From: Erysipelotrichaceae bacterium
GTDB taxonomy: Bacteria; Bacillota_I; Bacilli_A; Erysipelotrichales; Erysipelotrichaceae
NCBI GenBank assembly: GCA_009773735.1
Contig: WSYG01000002.1
Coordinates: 1-57,949, forward strand
DNA: 57,949 nt
Reading direction: 5' to 3'
Shown here: piece after piece, positions 33,571 through 41,417 of the stretch
How positions within the stretch are numbered: the first letter of the stretch is position 1
Layout of the letters: every line of letters begins with the position of its first letter
Translations under genes and position numbers: made by a program
The notes under the pieces: generated by a model
Databases searched by the model: none
What the model saw: only the letters and a program-made list of their open reading frames with translations
What the model was told of the DNA's origin: nothing

Positions 33571-34184
33571 AACTCTGTCTCGCAACCCACAATCAAAATA
33601 AAGTCATTGAACTAAGATCCTTACTTAGTGATCATCCTGACGTTGAAATCTTGACCTTCAATGATTTAGACATCACCGATGAACCTGAAGAAAATGAACC
33701 CACCTTTGAAGGCAATGCTCGTTTAAAGGCATTGTGGGCTGCTCAACAAACCGGACTGATTGCTTTGGCAGATGATTCAGGATTAGAAATTGATGCTTTG
33801 AATAAAGAACCTGGGGTTTATTCAGCCCGTTATTTAGGTAAAGATACACCATATCCAGAAAAAAACGAAATCATCCTCGATCGTTTAAAAAACATCAGCG
33901 ATCGAAGTGCTCGTTTCATCAGTGTCGTGGCGATTGCTTTTCCGCAAGGCAGTAAACCACACCTTGAGAATACTGATATAATTTGTTGTGAAGGGATCAT
34001 GGAAGGGCATATCGCTTATGCTCAAAAAGGATCTAATGGATTTGGCTATGATCCCATCTTTATTCCTTCAGGTTTTAATGAAACCTATGCCCAAATGAGT
34101 ACTTTAGATAAAAATAAAGTATCTCATCGAGGTCAAGCCTTCAGAAGTGCCGTCAAGATCTTAATCGGAAAGGGAAAGTTATGA
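33567..34184 (+). CDS. rdgB: dITP/XTP pyrophosphatase (RdgB/HAM1)
   Basis: A 205-residue Ham1-family protein with an N-terminal THNQNKVIELRSLL, the catalytic segment LADDSGLEIDALNKEPGVYSAR (about 68-89) and GSNGFGYDPIF (about 155-165). It hydrolyses dITP, XTP and ITP to monophosphates, keeping deaminated purines out of DNA. It overlaps both neighbours by four bases (ATGA), implying coupled translation. Confidence 0.94.
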   Translation: MKLCLATHNQNKVIELRSLLSDHPDVEILTFNDLDITDEPEENEPTFEGNARLKALWAAQQTGLIALADDSGLEIDALNKEPGVYSARYLGKDTPYPEKNEIILDRLKNISDRSARFISVVAIAFPQGSKPHLENTDIICCEGIMEGHIAYAQKGSNGFGYDPIFIPSGFNETYAQMSTLDKNKVSHRGQAFRSAVKILIGKGKL

Positions 34185-35590
34185 GACGAGTAGAAAAAGT
34201 AAACGCTATTGCGTTAGGCGTGATCATATGGATCGTTTTGATTTTAAGTGCACTTCAATTAACAGGGTTTAATTTAGATTTTTATGTTGAACAATACGCA
34301 TCACGCGACACCGCAGAAGAAATTGGGGTTTCTTCTCAAGATCTTATGATCGCAACTGAAGTTTTATTGGATTATACCTCAGGTAAAAGAGAAGATATGA
34401 TCGTAGAAGTCGAAGTCAATGGGACAGTTCAACCTTTCTTTAATCAAAAAGAAATCCATCATATGTTGGATGTCAGGATCTTATATCTCAATGTGATACA
34501 ACTAAGAAACATATTGCTGATTTTTGCCTTAATAAATATATTTGCCTTGATTGCCTTTAATCGTAAATCCACGATTTCGATCCTACAGTTTGGCTTAAAA
34601 TGGGTATCGATTGGTTTAGGATCGATTATTGTTGCCTTAGCTGCTTTTGCGATCATCGATTTTGATGCCTTCTGGACAGCTTTTCATAAAGTCTTGTTTA
34701 CCAATGATCTATGGCTTTTAGATCCATATACAGATAATTTGATCAATATGGTCCCTGAACGATTCTTTATTGATTTGATCTTGATGATTGCGGTTCATTT
34801 TACATTAGCCATGTTAACTTTGTTTACTTTACTTCAAGGTATAAAAGACAAAGGCATCAATCAAAATATGTTGAAAGTGATTGCGGTCATTACGATGACC
34901 ATTGATCATGTTGGATATTTCTTGTTTCCTGAAATACGAGAATTACGCATCATTGGCAGAATAGCTTATCCGATCTTTACCTACTTGTTTGCGATCAGTT
35001 ATCGATTCTCACATGATCGAAAAGCCCTGTTGATTCGTTTAAGTATCTTTGCCATCTTAGGTCATGGTTTGATCTATGCGGCTGGACAAAGAGGATTCTA
35101 TAATATTTTATTCTTGTTTATCTTAGGTTGGTTTGCCTTTTGGATCATCGATCAAAAAAAGGACATCCTCTTATCCATCGTTGGGCTAGGAATATTGGCA
35201 ACTATCGCAGAGATGGGTGGCGTTGATTATGGGGCCTATGGGATCGTGACCTTGGTCATCTTTTATGTTTTCCATGATCAAAAACTTAAACAGTTTGGAG
35301 CTTTTACCTTATTGACCTTCTTGTTTAGTTTCCAATGGCTGATCGTAAGATTGATCAATGACTCTACGTATTGGAGTAATTTACCGCAGATCTTCAGTAG
35401 AGGCATCTATAGTTTGACTGGTAGTTTCCCTCAAATATTCGCGGTCTTAGCTTTGATCCCATTAGCCTTGTATATTTATAAAGTTCCCAAAAACAAGACC
35501 AGTCTTGTCTATAAGGCCAATCAGTACTTCTATTATGCCTACTATCCAATCCACTTTGCCATATTGGCGTATATCCACTATCACCTATGA
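34181..35590 (+). CDS. TraX-family membrane protein with N-terminal membrane extension
   Basis: A 469-residue polytopic protein. The C-terminal half (about 225-465) has the TraX pattern: NMLKVIAVITMTIDHVGYFLF, then RIIGRIAYPIFTYLFAISY. The family includes the F-pilin N-acetyltransferase TraX and many chromosomal homologues of unknown substrate. The N-terminal 220 residues add a signal-anchor-like helix, a soluble loop (about 35-105) and three more helices, which I do not recognise. There are no conjugation genes nearby, so an acyltransferase for a surface molecule is more likely. It overlaps rdgB and trmL by four bases each. Confidence 0.75.
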   Translation: MRRVEKVNAIALGVIIWIVLILSALQLTGFNLDFYVEQYASRDTAEEIGVSSQDLMIATEVLLDYTSGKREDMIVEVEVNGTVQPFFNQKEIHHMLDVRILYLNVIQLRNILLIFALINIFALIAFNRKSTISILQFGLKWVSIGLGSIIVALAAFAIIDFDAFWTAFHKVLFTNDLWLLDPYTDNLINMVPERFFIDLILMIAVHFTLAMLTLFTLLQGIKDKGINQNMLKVIAVITMTIDHVGYFLFPEIRELRIIGRIAYPIFTYLFAISYRFSHDRKALLIRLSIFAILGHGLIYAAGQRGFYNILFLFILGWFAFWIIDQKKDILLSIVGLGILATIAEMGGVDYGAYGIVTLVIFYVFHDQKLKQFGAFTLLTFLFSFQWLIVRLINDSTYWSNLPQIFSRGIYSLTGSFPQIFAVLALIPLALYIYKVPKNKTSLVYKANQYFYYAYYPIHFAILAYIHYHL

Positions 35591-36093
35591 TCCACATTGT
35601 CTTATACGAACCAGAGATCCCACAAAATACAGGCAACATCATGCGGACATGTGTTGCGACAGGGGCGACGTTACATCTGATCAAGCCTTTGGGGTTCAAG
35701 TTGGATGAACAACGTATACGAAGAAGCGGGATGGATTATATCGATGATTTGTCTTACTTTGTGTATGAGAACTTTGATGACTTCAAACTTCAACATCCTC
35801 ATGATCTTTTCTACATCACTCGTTATGGGAAAAAGACCCCATATGAAATTGATTTCAAAGCAGTAAACGATGATATTTACCTGATGTTTGGGAAAGAAAG
35901 CACAGGCATACCCAAAGCCATCCTACAAGCCCATTTAGAGCGCTGTCTAAGGCTTCCAATGGTTAAGACAGCCAGAAGTCTCAACCTCTCCAATAGTGTC
36001 GCCATCGTCATTTATGAGGTGCTCAGACAACTTGATTTTCCAGATTTATCAACAGTAGAATTTCTGAAAGGCGAAGACTGGTTAAACCAATGA
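35587..36093 (+). CDS. trmL: tRNA (cytidine(34)-2'-O)-methyltransferase
   Basis: A 168-residue SPOUT methyltransferase with IVLYEPEIPQNTGNIMRTC at residues 4-22, the knot segments LMFGKESTGIP (about 98-108) and the C-terminal RSLNLSNSVAIVIYEVLRQ (about 132-150). It methylates the ribose of wobble position 34 in leucine tRNAs. It overlaps TraX and the next gene by four bases each. Confidence 0.93.
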   Translation: MIHIVLYEPEIPQNTGNIMRTCVATGATLHLIKPLGFKLDEQRIRRSGMDYIDDLSYFVYENFDDFKLQHPHDLFYITRYGKKTPYEIDFKAVNDDIYLMFGKESTGIPKAILQAHLERCLRLPMVKTARSLNLSNSVAIVIYEVLRQLDFPDLSTVEFLKGEDWLNQ

Positions 36094-36617
36094 ACAGTGT
36101 GTTGGATTGGTTAGATTCTAGACATCAACGAATGGTGTTGATCTATGGGATCTTCATCTTAAGTGCCTGGTGGATCCTTAAAAACCAGATCGCTTTTGCC
36201 TATCCTTTAACAAAAATCGAGTCCATATCGCAATTGACCATCTTAACCCAATTAAAAGATGCGACCTTGATGAGTAGATGGGGTGCGATATATTTAGATT
36301 ACGGACTTCAATTTAGTGCGTTGTTTAGTGCCATTCATATTGAAGATTGGGTCTTCTTAGGTTTAGGCATTCTTTTGTGTTTTAAAGCAAGAGGCTATAA
36401 AACACACATCATCGTAAGAATCGTGGTGGGTTTAGAACTATTAATCAATGCGGGATTGGCATATGTGATGCTTTTTGGGATGCAGTCTTTTGATACTTTA
36501 GCGATCTTAAACAATGTCAGATTCTTTGCGATGTTTGAACTCATAGGTTCACTTGGTTTAATGATCCTACTTTTCATTACTTTCTTGAGAATGTGTTTTA
36601 ATGAGTATTCGGATTGA
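36090..36617 (+). CDS. Membrane protein of unknown function (175 aa)
   Basis: A 175-residue protein with about four hydrophobic segments (about 14-30, 85-102, 110-130 and 143-168), possibly with a large loop after the first. No family is recognised. The start overlaps the trmL stop by four bases, so it is the last gene of the radical-SAM operon. The 48-aa gene 40 bases downstream has its own promoter. Confidence 0.65.
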   Translation: MNSVLDWLDSRHQRMVLIYGIFILSAWWILKNQIAFAYPLTKIESISQLTILTQLKDATLMSRWGAIYLDYGLQFSALFSAIHIEDWVFLGLGILLCFKARGYKTHIIVRIVVGLELLINAGLAYVMLFGMQSFDTLAILNNVRFFAMFELIGSLGLMILLFITFLRMCFNEYSD

Positions 36618-36642
36618 AAGATATGAGTTGGATGCGTATAAT
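36614..36642 (+). promoter_or_regulatory. Promoter for the 48-aa membrane protein
   Basis: TTGAAA (36614-36619), a 17-base spacer and TATAAT (36637-36642). The ATG at 36661 follows after a GAGGTAA ribosome site. Confidence 0.75.
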
Positions 36643-36660
36643 AAATGACGAGGTAAAGCC

Positions 36661-36807
36661 ATGATTGAAAATCTGAACGACGTAATGTCTGCATTCTTGA
36701 TCATCTTAAGTGTGGCATTTGCGCTCATCCTGAATTTAGGTTTATTCATACGTCATCGTAAGAAGAAGATCATTCAGGAAGAAATCGAATACTACAAAGA
36801 GTGGTAA
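36661..36807 (+). CDS. Small single-span membrane protein (48 aa)
   Basis: A 48-codon frame with a consensus promoter and a GAGG ribosome site. Residues 9-30 form one hydrophobic helix. The stop-transfer sequence RHRKKK follows, then a charged tail ending in EYYKEW. The N-terminus should be outside. No family is recognised. It lies ten bases before the RidA gene and probably shares its transcript. Confidence 0.6.
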   Translation: MIENLNDVMSAFLIILSVAFALILNLGLFIRHRKKKIIQEEIEYYKEW

Positions 36808-36817
36808 AAGGAGCACC

Positions 36818-37411
36818 ATGTTTACAAAATCATTTGCATCCCCTAATGTTTATAAGCCGATCGGACCTTATTCACCAGCCGTAAAACTGGGTGATTTCGT
36901 GTATCTCAGTGGACAACTTCCGCTGGATCTAGAAGGTAAATTGGTTGAAGGCGATATCCAAGAACAAGCTTATCAAGTCCTAAAAAACATGGAAGCTACA
37001 TTGGCTGAAATGAATCTTGAGATGCGCCATATCGTTAAGACCACTGTGTTTTTAACGGATTTGAGTGAATTCCAAGCGATGAATGAGATTTATGCGACCT
37101 ATTTTTCAGATCCTTATCCAGCTCGTTCAGCAGTTCAAGTCGTTGCTTTACCAAAAGGAGCTAAGATCGAAATCGAAGCCATCGTCATCGATACCCTCGT
37201 CTATGAACAACAACTCGCACATCAACATGGTGAAGCGTGTGGTTGTGGAGACGACTGCGGATGCGAAGACGGCTGTTCTTGCGGTGAAGGCGATGAAGCT
37301 TGTGAATGTAAAGAAGGCGACGAAGGTTGTGAGTGTAAAGAAGGCGATGAAGGTTGTGAGTGTAAAGAAGTCGAAGAAGAAACAACATGTGAAGGGAATT
37401 GCTGCGGTTAG
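36818..37411 (+). CDS. RidA/YjgF-family enamine deaminase with a cysteine-rich C-terminal tail
   Basis: A 197-residue protein. Residues 1-128 are a complete RidA domain (IGPYSPAV, YLSGQLP, PARSAVQVVALPKGAKIEIEA) with the substrate-binding Arg103 and Glu120. RidA hydrolyses reactive 2-aminoacrylate and related enamines. Residues 137-197 form an added tail with 15 cysteines, six of them in CxC pairs. These are set in acidic repeats of nine residues (KEGDEGCEC). Ordinary RidA proteins stop near residue 128. The tail looks like a metal-binding or redox module. It is encoded by tandem 27-base repeats and followed directly by a terminator. Confidence 0.85.
   Translation: MFTKSFASPNVYKPIGPYSPAVKLGDFVYLSGQLPLDLEGKLVEGDIQEQAYQVLKNMEATLAEMNLEMRHIVKTTVFLTDLSEFQAMNEIYATYFSDPYPARSAVQVVALPKGAKIEIEAIVIDTLVYEQQLAHQHGEACGCGDDCGCEDGCSCGEGDEACECKEGDEGCECKEGDEGCECKEVEEETTCEGNCCG
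37286..37366 (+). repeat. Three tandem 27-base coding repeats in the RidA tail
   Basis: Units at 37286-37312, 37313-37339 and 37340-37366 differ at only a few bases and keep the frame, each encoding an acidic nonapeptide with a CxC pair. The repeat number could change by slippage. Confidence 0.85.
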
Positions 37412-37434
37412 AGAAATCTAGCCGTTTTTTTTTT
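37405..37434 (+). terminator. Terminator after the RidA gene
   Basis: CGGTTAGA, a GAAA tetraloop, TCTAGCCG (one G-U pair) and a run of ten T. It begins inside the last codons. Confidence 0.9.
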
Positions 37435-37468
37435 AGGAATTTTAAGCTTTATCGTAGTAGAAGAAGGT

Positions 37469-37927
37469 ATGCGCCATGTTAATTATTTAAAGTATGATTC
37501 ACTTAATCAAATCACCTTGATCATTGGTTTAGAAAACAAGAGGTTGTTTGGTAAACCATTGACTTTGCTTGAGACATGGGCCAATGCCTATGGTTTAGGT
37601 GCTTCAGGATCCTATGCAGCGTTTAAAAAAATGTTGAGTGTCAAACAAAAGATACCCATTCTGATCGATCCTTTTCATCAAATCTATTTCTTTCCAACCC
37701 TAAGTCCTCAGCTTAGTGAATGCTACTGGATCAATGCCTCGCAAGTTCAAGCGATCAAGTCAAAAGAGTTAGAGTCGATCGTGAACTTCAAAGATGGATC
37801 GTCATTGGTGTTGGGTATCGGAAGACGATCTTTGATGAAGCAAGTTCAACGTTGCCAAAGCATGCAACGGTTGATTCAACAAACTCATCTTAATCAAGGA
37901 CTTACACTTTTAAATCTTCATCCTTAG
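37469..37927 (+). CDS. comK: ComK-like competence transcription factor
   Basis: A 152-residue protein that aligns with Bacillus ComK over its centre and C-terminus. Matching elements are the ILIDPFHQIYFFPTLSP stretch (about 70-86; ComK has a MVDPSNQIFLFPTLS version), then ECYWINASQVQ, an FKDGSSLVL strand, and a helix with MKQVQRC. ComK activates DNA-uptake genes by binding AT-rich boxes. The C-terminal 40 residues of Bacillus ComK, involved in MecA/ClpCP control and oligomers, are shorter here. The start follows an AGAAGG site closely. No obvious K-box pair or strong promoter precedes it. Confidence 0.75.
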   Translation: MRHVNYLKYDSLNQITLIIGLENKRLFGKPLTLLETWANAYGLGASGSYAAFKKMLSVKQKIPILIDPFHQIYFFPTLSPQLSECYWINASQVQAIKSKELESIVNFKDGSSLVLGIGRRSLMKQVQRCQSMQRLIQQTHLNQGLTLLNLHP

Positions 37928-38036
37928 CTTGAACAAAGCTCCCAACTGTCCAAAAATAAAGCCAACCTGATGAAGATTGATCAAAATAAGGACTTTGACT
38001 TGCGAAATGCATCTGATTATGGTTAAATTATCCTGT

Positions 38037-38172
38037 CTTATCCAGAGTTGAGGTAGAGAGTTAGCTCGCATTACCTCACGCCAACCTGCATTACGCAAGG
38101 TGGTTCCGCTAACACCGATGAGGGACCTATTGACACGTGAACCCTTCTTGAGTGGATTAAGACGGGTTTTTT
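38037..38172 (+). promoter_or_regulatory. SAM riboswitch (S-box clan) with terminator, upstream of metK
   Basis: P1 pairs CTTATC (38037-38042) with GATGAG (38117-38122), the usual S-box closing stem. AGAG follows the 5' strand. An internal helix pairs GAGGTA with TACCTC. GCCAACC and AAGGTGGTTCC sit where S-box RNAs have GCAACC and AAGGTGCTAATTCC. The canonical GAGGGA/GGCCC junction is not evident, so this is a divergent S-box or a SAM-I/IV variant. A terminator (AACCC-TCTT / AAGA-GGGTT, T-run, 38140-38172) follows, so SAM should switch metK off. A TTGACT at 37995 may be the promoter -35. Confidence 0.8.
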
Positions 38173-38187
38173 ATAAGGAGGAACCAT

Positions 38188-39330
38188 ATGAGCAGAAAAT
38201 ACTATTTTTCATCAGAAAGCGTTACAGATGGACATCCAGATAAGTGTTGCGATCAAATCGCAGATGCGATCTTGGATGAAGCTTTAAGCAGAAACAAACA
38301 TGCGAAGATGGCTGTAGAAGCGACAATCAAAGATGATATCGTCATCGTTTATGGGGAACAGAATCTATATGCCAATCTTAATATCGATCATTTACCAGAA
38401 GGATTTGATCCAACAATTGATTTCGCATCGATTGCAAAAAAGGTGTTACATGACATTGGTTATACCAATGAATTTAAAGTATTCGTTTTGGTTGGATCAC
38501 AATCCAAAGACATCTTTAGTAAAGTTGTTTTGGGTAATGAAGTTGCTGCAGGAGACCAAGGCATCATGTTTGGCTATGCTTGTAAAGATACCCCTAACTA
38601 TATGCCACTTGCGATAGACACAGCCCATAAGCTTTCTAAACGCCTCTCAGACTTTAAACGTGAAGATGATCGCATCAAACCAGATGGTAAGACACAAGTC
38701 ACTGTTTTATATGAAGATGATAAACCTGTTAAGATCACCAAAGTCGTTGTATCGACTCAGCATGATGCTTCATTAAAATTACCTGAACTACAAAAACTCA
38801 TTCGTCAAGAAGTCATCGATAAGACCATCGATCCTAAATGGATCGATCCTAGTGATTTTGAAGCCATCATCAATCCAGGAGGGGACTTCATCATTGGAGG
38901 ACCTTATGGAGATTCAGGGACCACAGGTCGTAAAATCGTCGTGGATACCTATGGTGGATCAGGCAGAATCGGAGGGGGTTGTTTCAGTTCCAAAGATCCG
39001 TCTAAAGTCGATCGTAGTGCTGCTTATTATTGTCGATATGTCGCAAAAAACATCGTCGCCAATGGACTAGCAGATCGTTGTGAAGTTCAAGTCTCTTATG
39101 CGATTGGGATGAAAGATCCTTTATCGGTCTACATCAATACGTTCAATACCGAAAAAAAACCAGTTGAAGAGATCGCACAGATCGTCGATCGCAATTTCAA
39201 CTTTACGGTAGGAAACATCATCAAAGAACTTGATTTATTAAGACCCATCTATCGAAAAACCAGTAATTTTGGACATTTCGGTCGTGAAGAACAAGAATTC
39301 ACGTGGGAAAAGATCATTCATCTTAAGTAG
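38188..39330 (+). CDS. metK: S-adenosylmethionine synthetase
   Basis: A 380-residue MetK with FSSESVTDGHPDKCCDQIADAILDEAL at residues 7-33. The ATP and metal residues GDQGIMFGYA (about 113-122) and the P-loop GGDFIIGGPYGDSGTTGRKI (about 231-250) are present. It makes S-adenosylmethionine from methionine and ATP. It has a strong AAGGAGG site and lies under an S-box-type riboswitch, a feedback loop on its own product. Confidence 0.97.
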   Translation: MSRKYYFSSESVTDGHPDKCCDQIADAILDEALSRNKHAKMAVEATIKDDIVIVYGEQNLYANLNIDHLPEGFDPTIDFASIAKKVLHDIGYTNEFKVFVLVGSQSKDIFSKVVLGNEVAAGDQGIMFGYACKDTPNYMPLAIDTAHKLSKRLSDFKREDDRIKPDGKTQVTVLYEDDKPVKITKVVVSTQHDASLKLPELQKLIRQEVIDKTIDPKWIDPSDFEAIINPGGDFIIGGPYGDSGTTGRKIVVDTYGGSGRIGGGCFSSKDPSKVDRSAAYYCRYVAKNIVANGLADRCEVQVSYAIGMKDPLSVYINTFNTEKKPVEEIAQIVDRNFNFTVGNIIKELDLLRPIYRKTSNFGHFGREEQEFTWEKIIHLK

Positions 39331-39350
39331 GACCCTTTGCGGTCCTTTTT
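39329..39350 (+). terminator. Terminator after metK
   Basis: AGGACC, a six-base loop, GGTCCT and a T-run, starting at the stop codon. Confidence 0.88.
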
Positions 39351-39351
39351 C

Positions 39352-39387
39352 TTGTATGTCGATAAAACGAGTGATATACTTAACTCG
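39352..39387 (+). promoter_or_regulatory. Promoter and candidate MarR operator for the efflux operon at 39420
   Basis: TTGTAT (39352-39357), a 17-base spacer ending in TGA, and TATACT (39375-39380). Inverted arms CGAGT (39368-39372) and ACTCG (39383-39387) flank the -10. The encoded MarR protein would block transcription by binding there; that is inference. Confidence 0.6.
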
Positions 39388-39419
39388 CTTAACAATTATC
39401 TCACCTTGAAAGGAGTTTT

Positions 39420-39860
39420 ATGGTAGATCAACCTTTATCACAACAGTTATCCATGGCTATGGATAACATCAAACGAGCTCAAAAACACATGCGTAAAGTG
39501 TTCAATACGGATGATAAGCCTTTGTTTCTTTTAATGCATTTCGATGAAGTTGCACAAGGAGGCAGTATTAAGATCTCCGCATTGAAAGAAGCTTTGGGAG
39601 TCACTGCAGCTGCTGCGACGCAATTTGTCAAAAGGCTTGAACATTTTGGGTATGTACAGCGTGAACTTGATCACAGTGATCGCAGAATCATCAATGTCTA
39701 TTTAAGTCCAAAAGGAATAGAAACTGTCAATCAAACTAAAGCTTGTTTCGGATTAGCATTGAATGGTCTTGTTGAGGATTTGGGTCAAGAAGATACGAAA
39801 ACCTTGATTCGCTTATTGAATAAAACGTCCATCTATTTGGAGAAGGAATTTCTAAAATGA
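39420..39860 (+). CDS. MarR-family transcriptional regulator
   Basis: A 146-residue regulator with a winged helix (about 35-100). The recognition helix lies near ALGVTAAAATQFVKRLE and the wing near LDHSDRRIINVYLSPKG. Flanking helices form the dimer interface. It is the first gene of an operon with an efflux adaptor and a MacB-like ABC transporter, and probably represses it in response to a toxic ligand. A GAAAGGAG site precedes the start. Its stop overlaps the adaptor gene by four bases. Confidence 0.88.
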   Translation: MVDQPLSQQLSMAMDNIKRAQKHMRKVFNTDDKPLFLLMHFDEVAQGGSIKISALKEALGVTAAAATQFVKRLEHFGYVQRELDHSDRRIINVYLSPKGIETVNQTKACFGLALNGLVEDLGQEDTKTLIRLLNKTSIYLEKEFLK

Positions 39861-40735
39861 AAAGGAAATCAAAACGCTTGTTTATCATCTGGGGCATTAT
39901 TGCCTTGCTTGTGCTTGTTGGATTTGTAGGTTTCAATAACTTACGTAATCGAGCCATGAAGAACCTTGTCGACTCTGCGGAAATCTACAGAATCGAAAAA
40001 AGCGATCTGATGATCTATAGCTTTGCGAAAGGTAAGATTGTTTCTGCAGAAACAACAGAGTATAACTTTACGGGTTCTTTGTCTTCGAACACTGTAGGTT
40101 TAGGTGATAAAGTGGTCAATGGAACAGACTTAGGAAAATATGTCAATATGATAGGCCAAACACGTCTCATCGAATCTATAGTCAGTGGGATCGTTACCCA
40201 AGTTCCAAGTTCTTTCAACAATGGTTGGGTGATTTCAAATGCAGAAAAACTGCAGATGAGTGTCCAAATCAGTGAAAAAGACATCTCGAAGATTACTTTA
40301 GATCAAGTGGCCTCAGTCTATATAGATGCCTTGAAAATCAACGTTGAAGGTAAAGTTACCGACATCAATTATCTTGGGAACACGACTGCGGATTATACGA
40401 CCTATACTGTTACTGTCAGTTTCGATAAAGCCGATCATCCGATCTTTTTAGGGATGACTGGAAGTGGAAAAATAGAAATCAGTGCCAATCGCGATATTTT
40501 AGTGGTACCGGTTGAAGCTTTGATTGAAAAGAGCGGAAAATACTACCTACTTGAAAAAGCATGGCTAGAAAATGTTGAGAAGTCGCAATCTGCTTTCTAT
40601 ATTGAAGTTACTGTTGGGGTCGCAGACATCAACGTCGTCCAAGTCATCGGAGAAGGTCTAGAAAATAAAGAAGTCGTTATATTGCCCACTGATGCACCTA
40701 CAGGCTTCTTTGCTGGGTTAAGAAACAATGATTAG
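39857..40735 (+). CDS. HlyD/MacA-like efflux adaptor (short form)
   Basis: A 292-residue protein with an N-terminal membrane anchor (about 8-28) and beta-rich adaptor domains, including LQMSVQISEKDISKI and VVPVEALIEKSGKYYLL. It is shorter than MacA-type adaptors because no long alpha-hairpin is present, fitting a Gram-positive cell without an outer-membrane channel. It should cooperate with the ATPase and FtsX-type permease that follow. Overlaps of four and eight bases with its neighbours show coupled translation. Confidence 0.75.
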   Translation: MKRKSKRLFIIWGIIALLVLVGFVGFNNLRNRAMKNLVDSAEIYRIEKSDLMIYSFAKGKIVSAETTEYNFTGSLSSNTVGLGDKVVNGTDLGKYVNMIGQTRLIESIVSGIVTQVPSSFNNGWVISNAEKLQMSVQISEKDISKITLDQVASVYIDALKINVEGKVTDINYLGNTTADYTTYTVTVSFDKADHPIFLGMTGSGKIEISANRDILVVPVEALIEKSGKYYLLEKAWLENVEKSQSAFYIEVTVGVADINVVQVIGEGLENKEVVILPTDAPTGFFAGLRNND

Positions 40736-41417
40736 TCTTTCGAAGGTGACCAAACACTATCATATGGGTGATGTGTTGGTTAAAGCTCTAGATGGGATCT
40801 CATTTGAGATTGAAGAGGGTGAATTTGTTGCGATCGTTGGTCCGTCAGGCAGCGGTAAATCAACCTTGATGAACATTCTAGGTTGTTTGGATATCGTGAC
40901 GGACGGAACCTATAAACTCAATCAAAAAATGATCAATGAATATGATGAGAATGACTTAGCTGGAATTAGAAATACCTCGATTGGCTTTGTCTTTCAGCAA
41001 TTTAACCTATTACCTAGTTTTACGGCCTTGGAGAATGTATTGATTCCATTGACCTATGCGAGAGTTCATCGAAAAGAGCGCGAACAAACAGCAAAAGCAT
41101 TGTTGACTCAAGTTGGACTAGGTGATCGCATGTATCACAAACCAACCGAATTATCAGGGGGTCAGCAACAGCGTGTATCGATTGCGCGAGCTTTGGCCAA
41201 CAATCCTGAGATCATATTGGCTGATGAACCGACTGGCGCTTTGGATTCTAAAACAGGCCAAGAAGTATTAAGTTTATTGTCACAGTTGAATCAGCAAGGC
41301 AAGACCATCATCATAATTACGCATGATATGGCCATTGCCCAACATGCAAGACGAATCATTCGTCTGAAAGACGGACTCGTTGAAAGCGATGCCCGGTATG
41401 AGGACTTCGATGTTTAA
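40728..41417 (+). CDS. MacB/LolD-type ABC transporter ATPase
   Basis: A 229-residue ATPase with Walker A GPSGSGKST (about 38-46), Q-loop in FVFQQFNLLPSF, signature LSGGQQQRVSIARAL (about 139-153), Walker [13 protein letters not shown] and H-loop in IIITHD. All catalytic residues are present. The class powers MacB-like mechanotransmission pumps for peptides, macrolides or lipids. It overlaps the adaptor gene by eight bases and the permease by eight. Confidence 0.92.
   Translation: MISLSKVTKHYHMGDVLVKALDGISFEIEEGEFVAIVGPSGSGKSTLMNILGCLDIVTDGTYKLNQKMINEYDENDLAGIRNTSIGFVFQQFNLLPSFTALENVLIPLTYARVHRKEREQTAKALLTQVGLGDRMYHKPTELSGGQQQRVSIARALANNPEIILADEPTGALDSKTGQEVLSLLSQLNQQGKTIIIITHDMAIAQHARRIIRLKDGLVESDARYEDFDV

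Noticed and set aside
37286-37366. Possible CRISPR-like array
   Set aside because: The 27-base units abut each other without spacers and stay in the RidA reading frame.
37185-37388. Antisense open frame opposite the RidA tail
   Set aside because: It is the shadow of the 27-base coding repeats on the plus strand and has no ribosome site. Its His/Leu/Arg-rich sequence is a product of the repeats.
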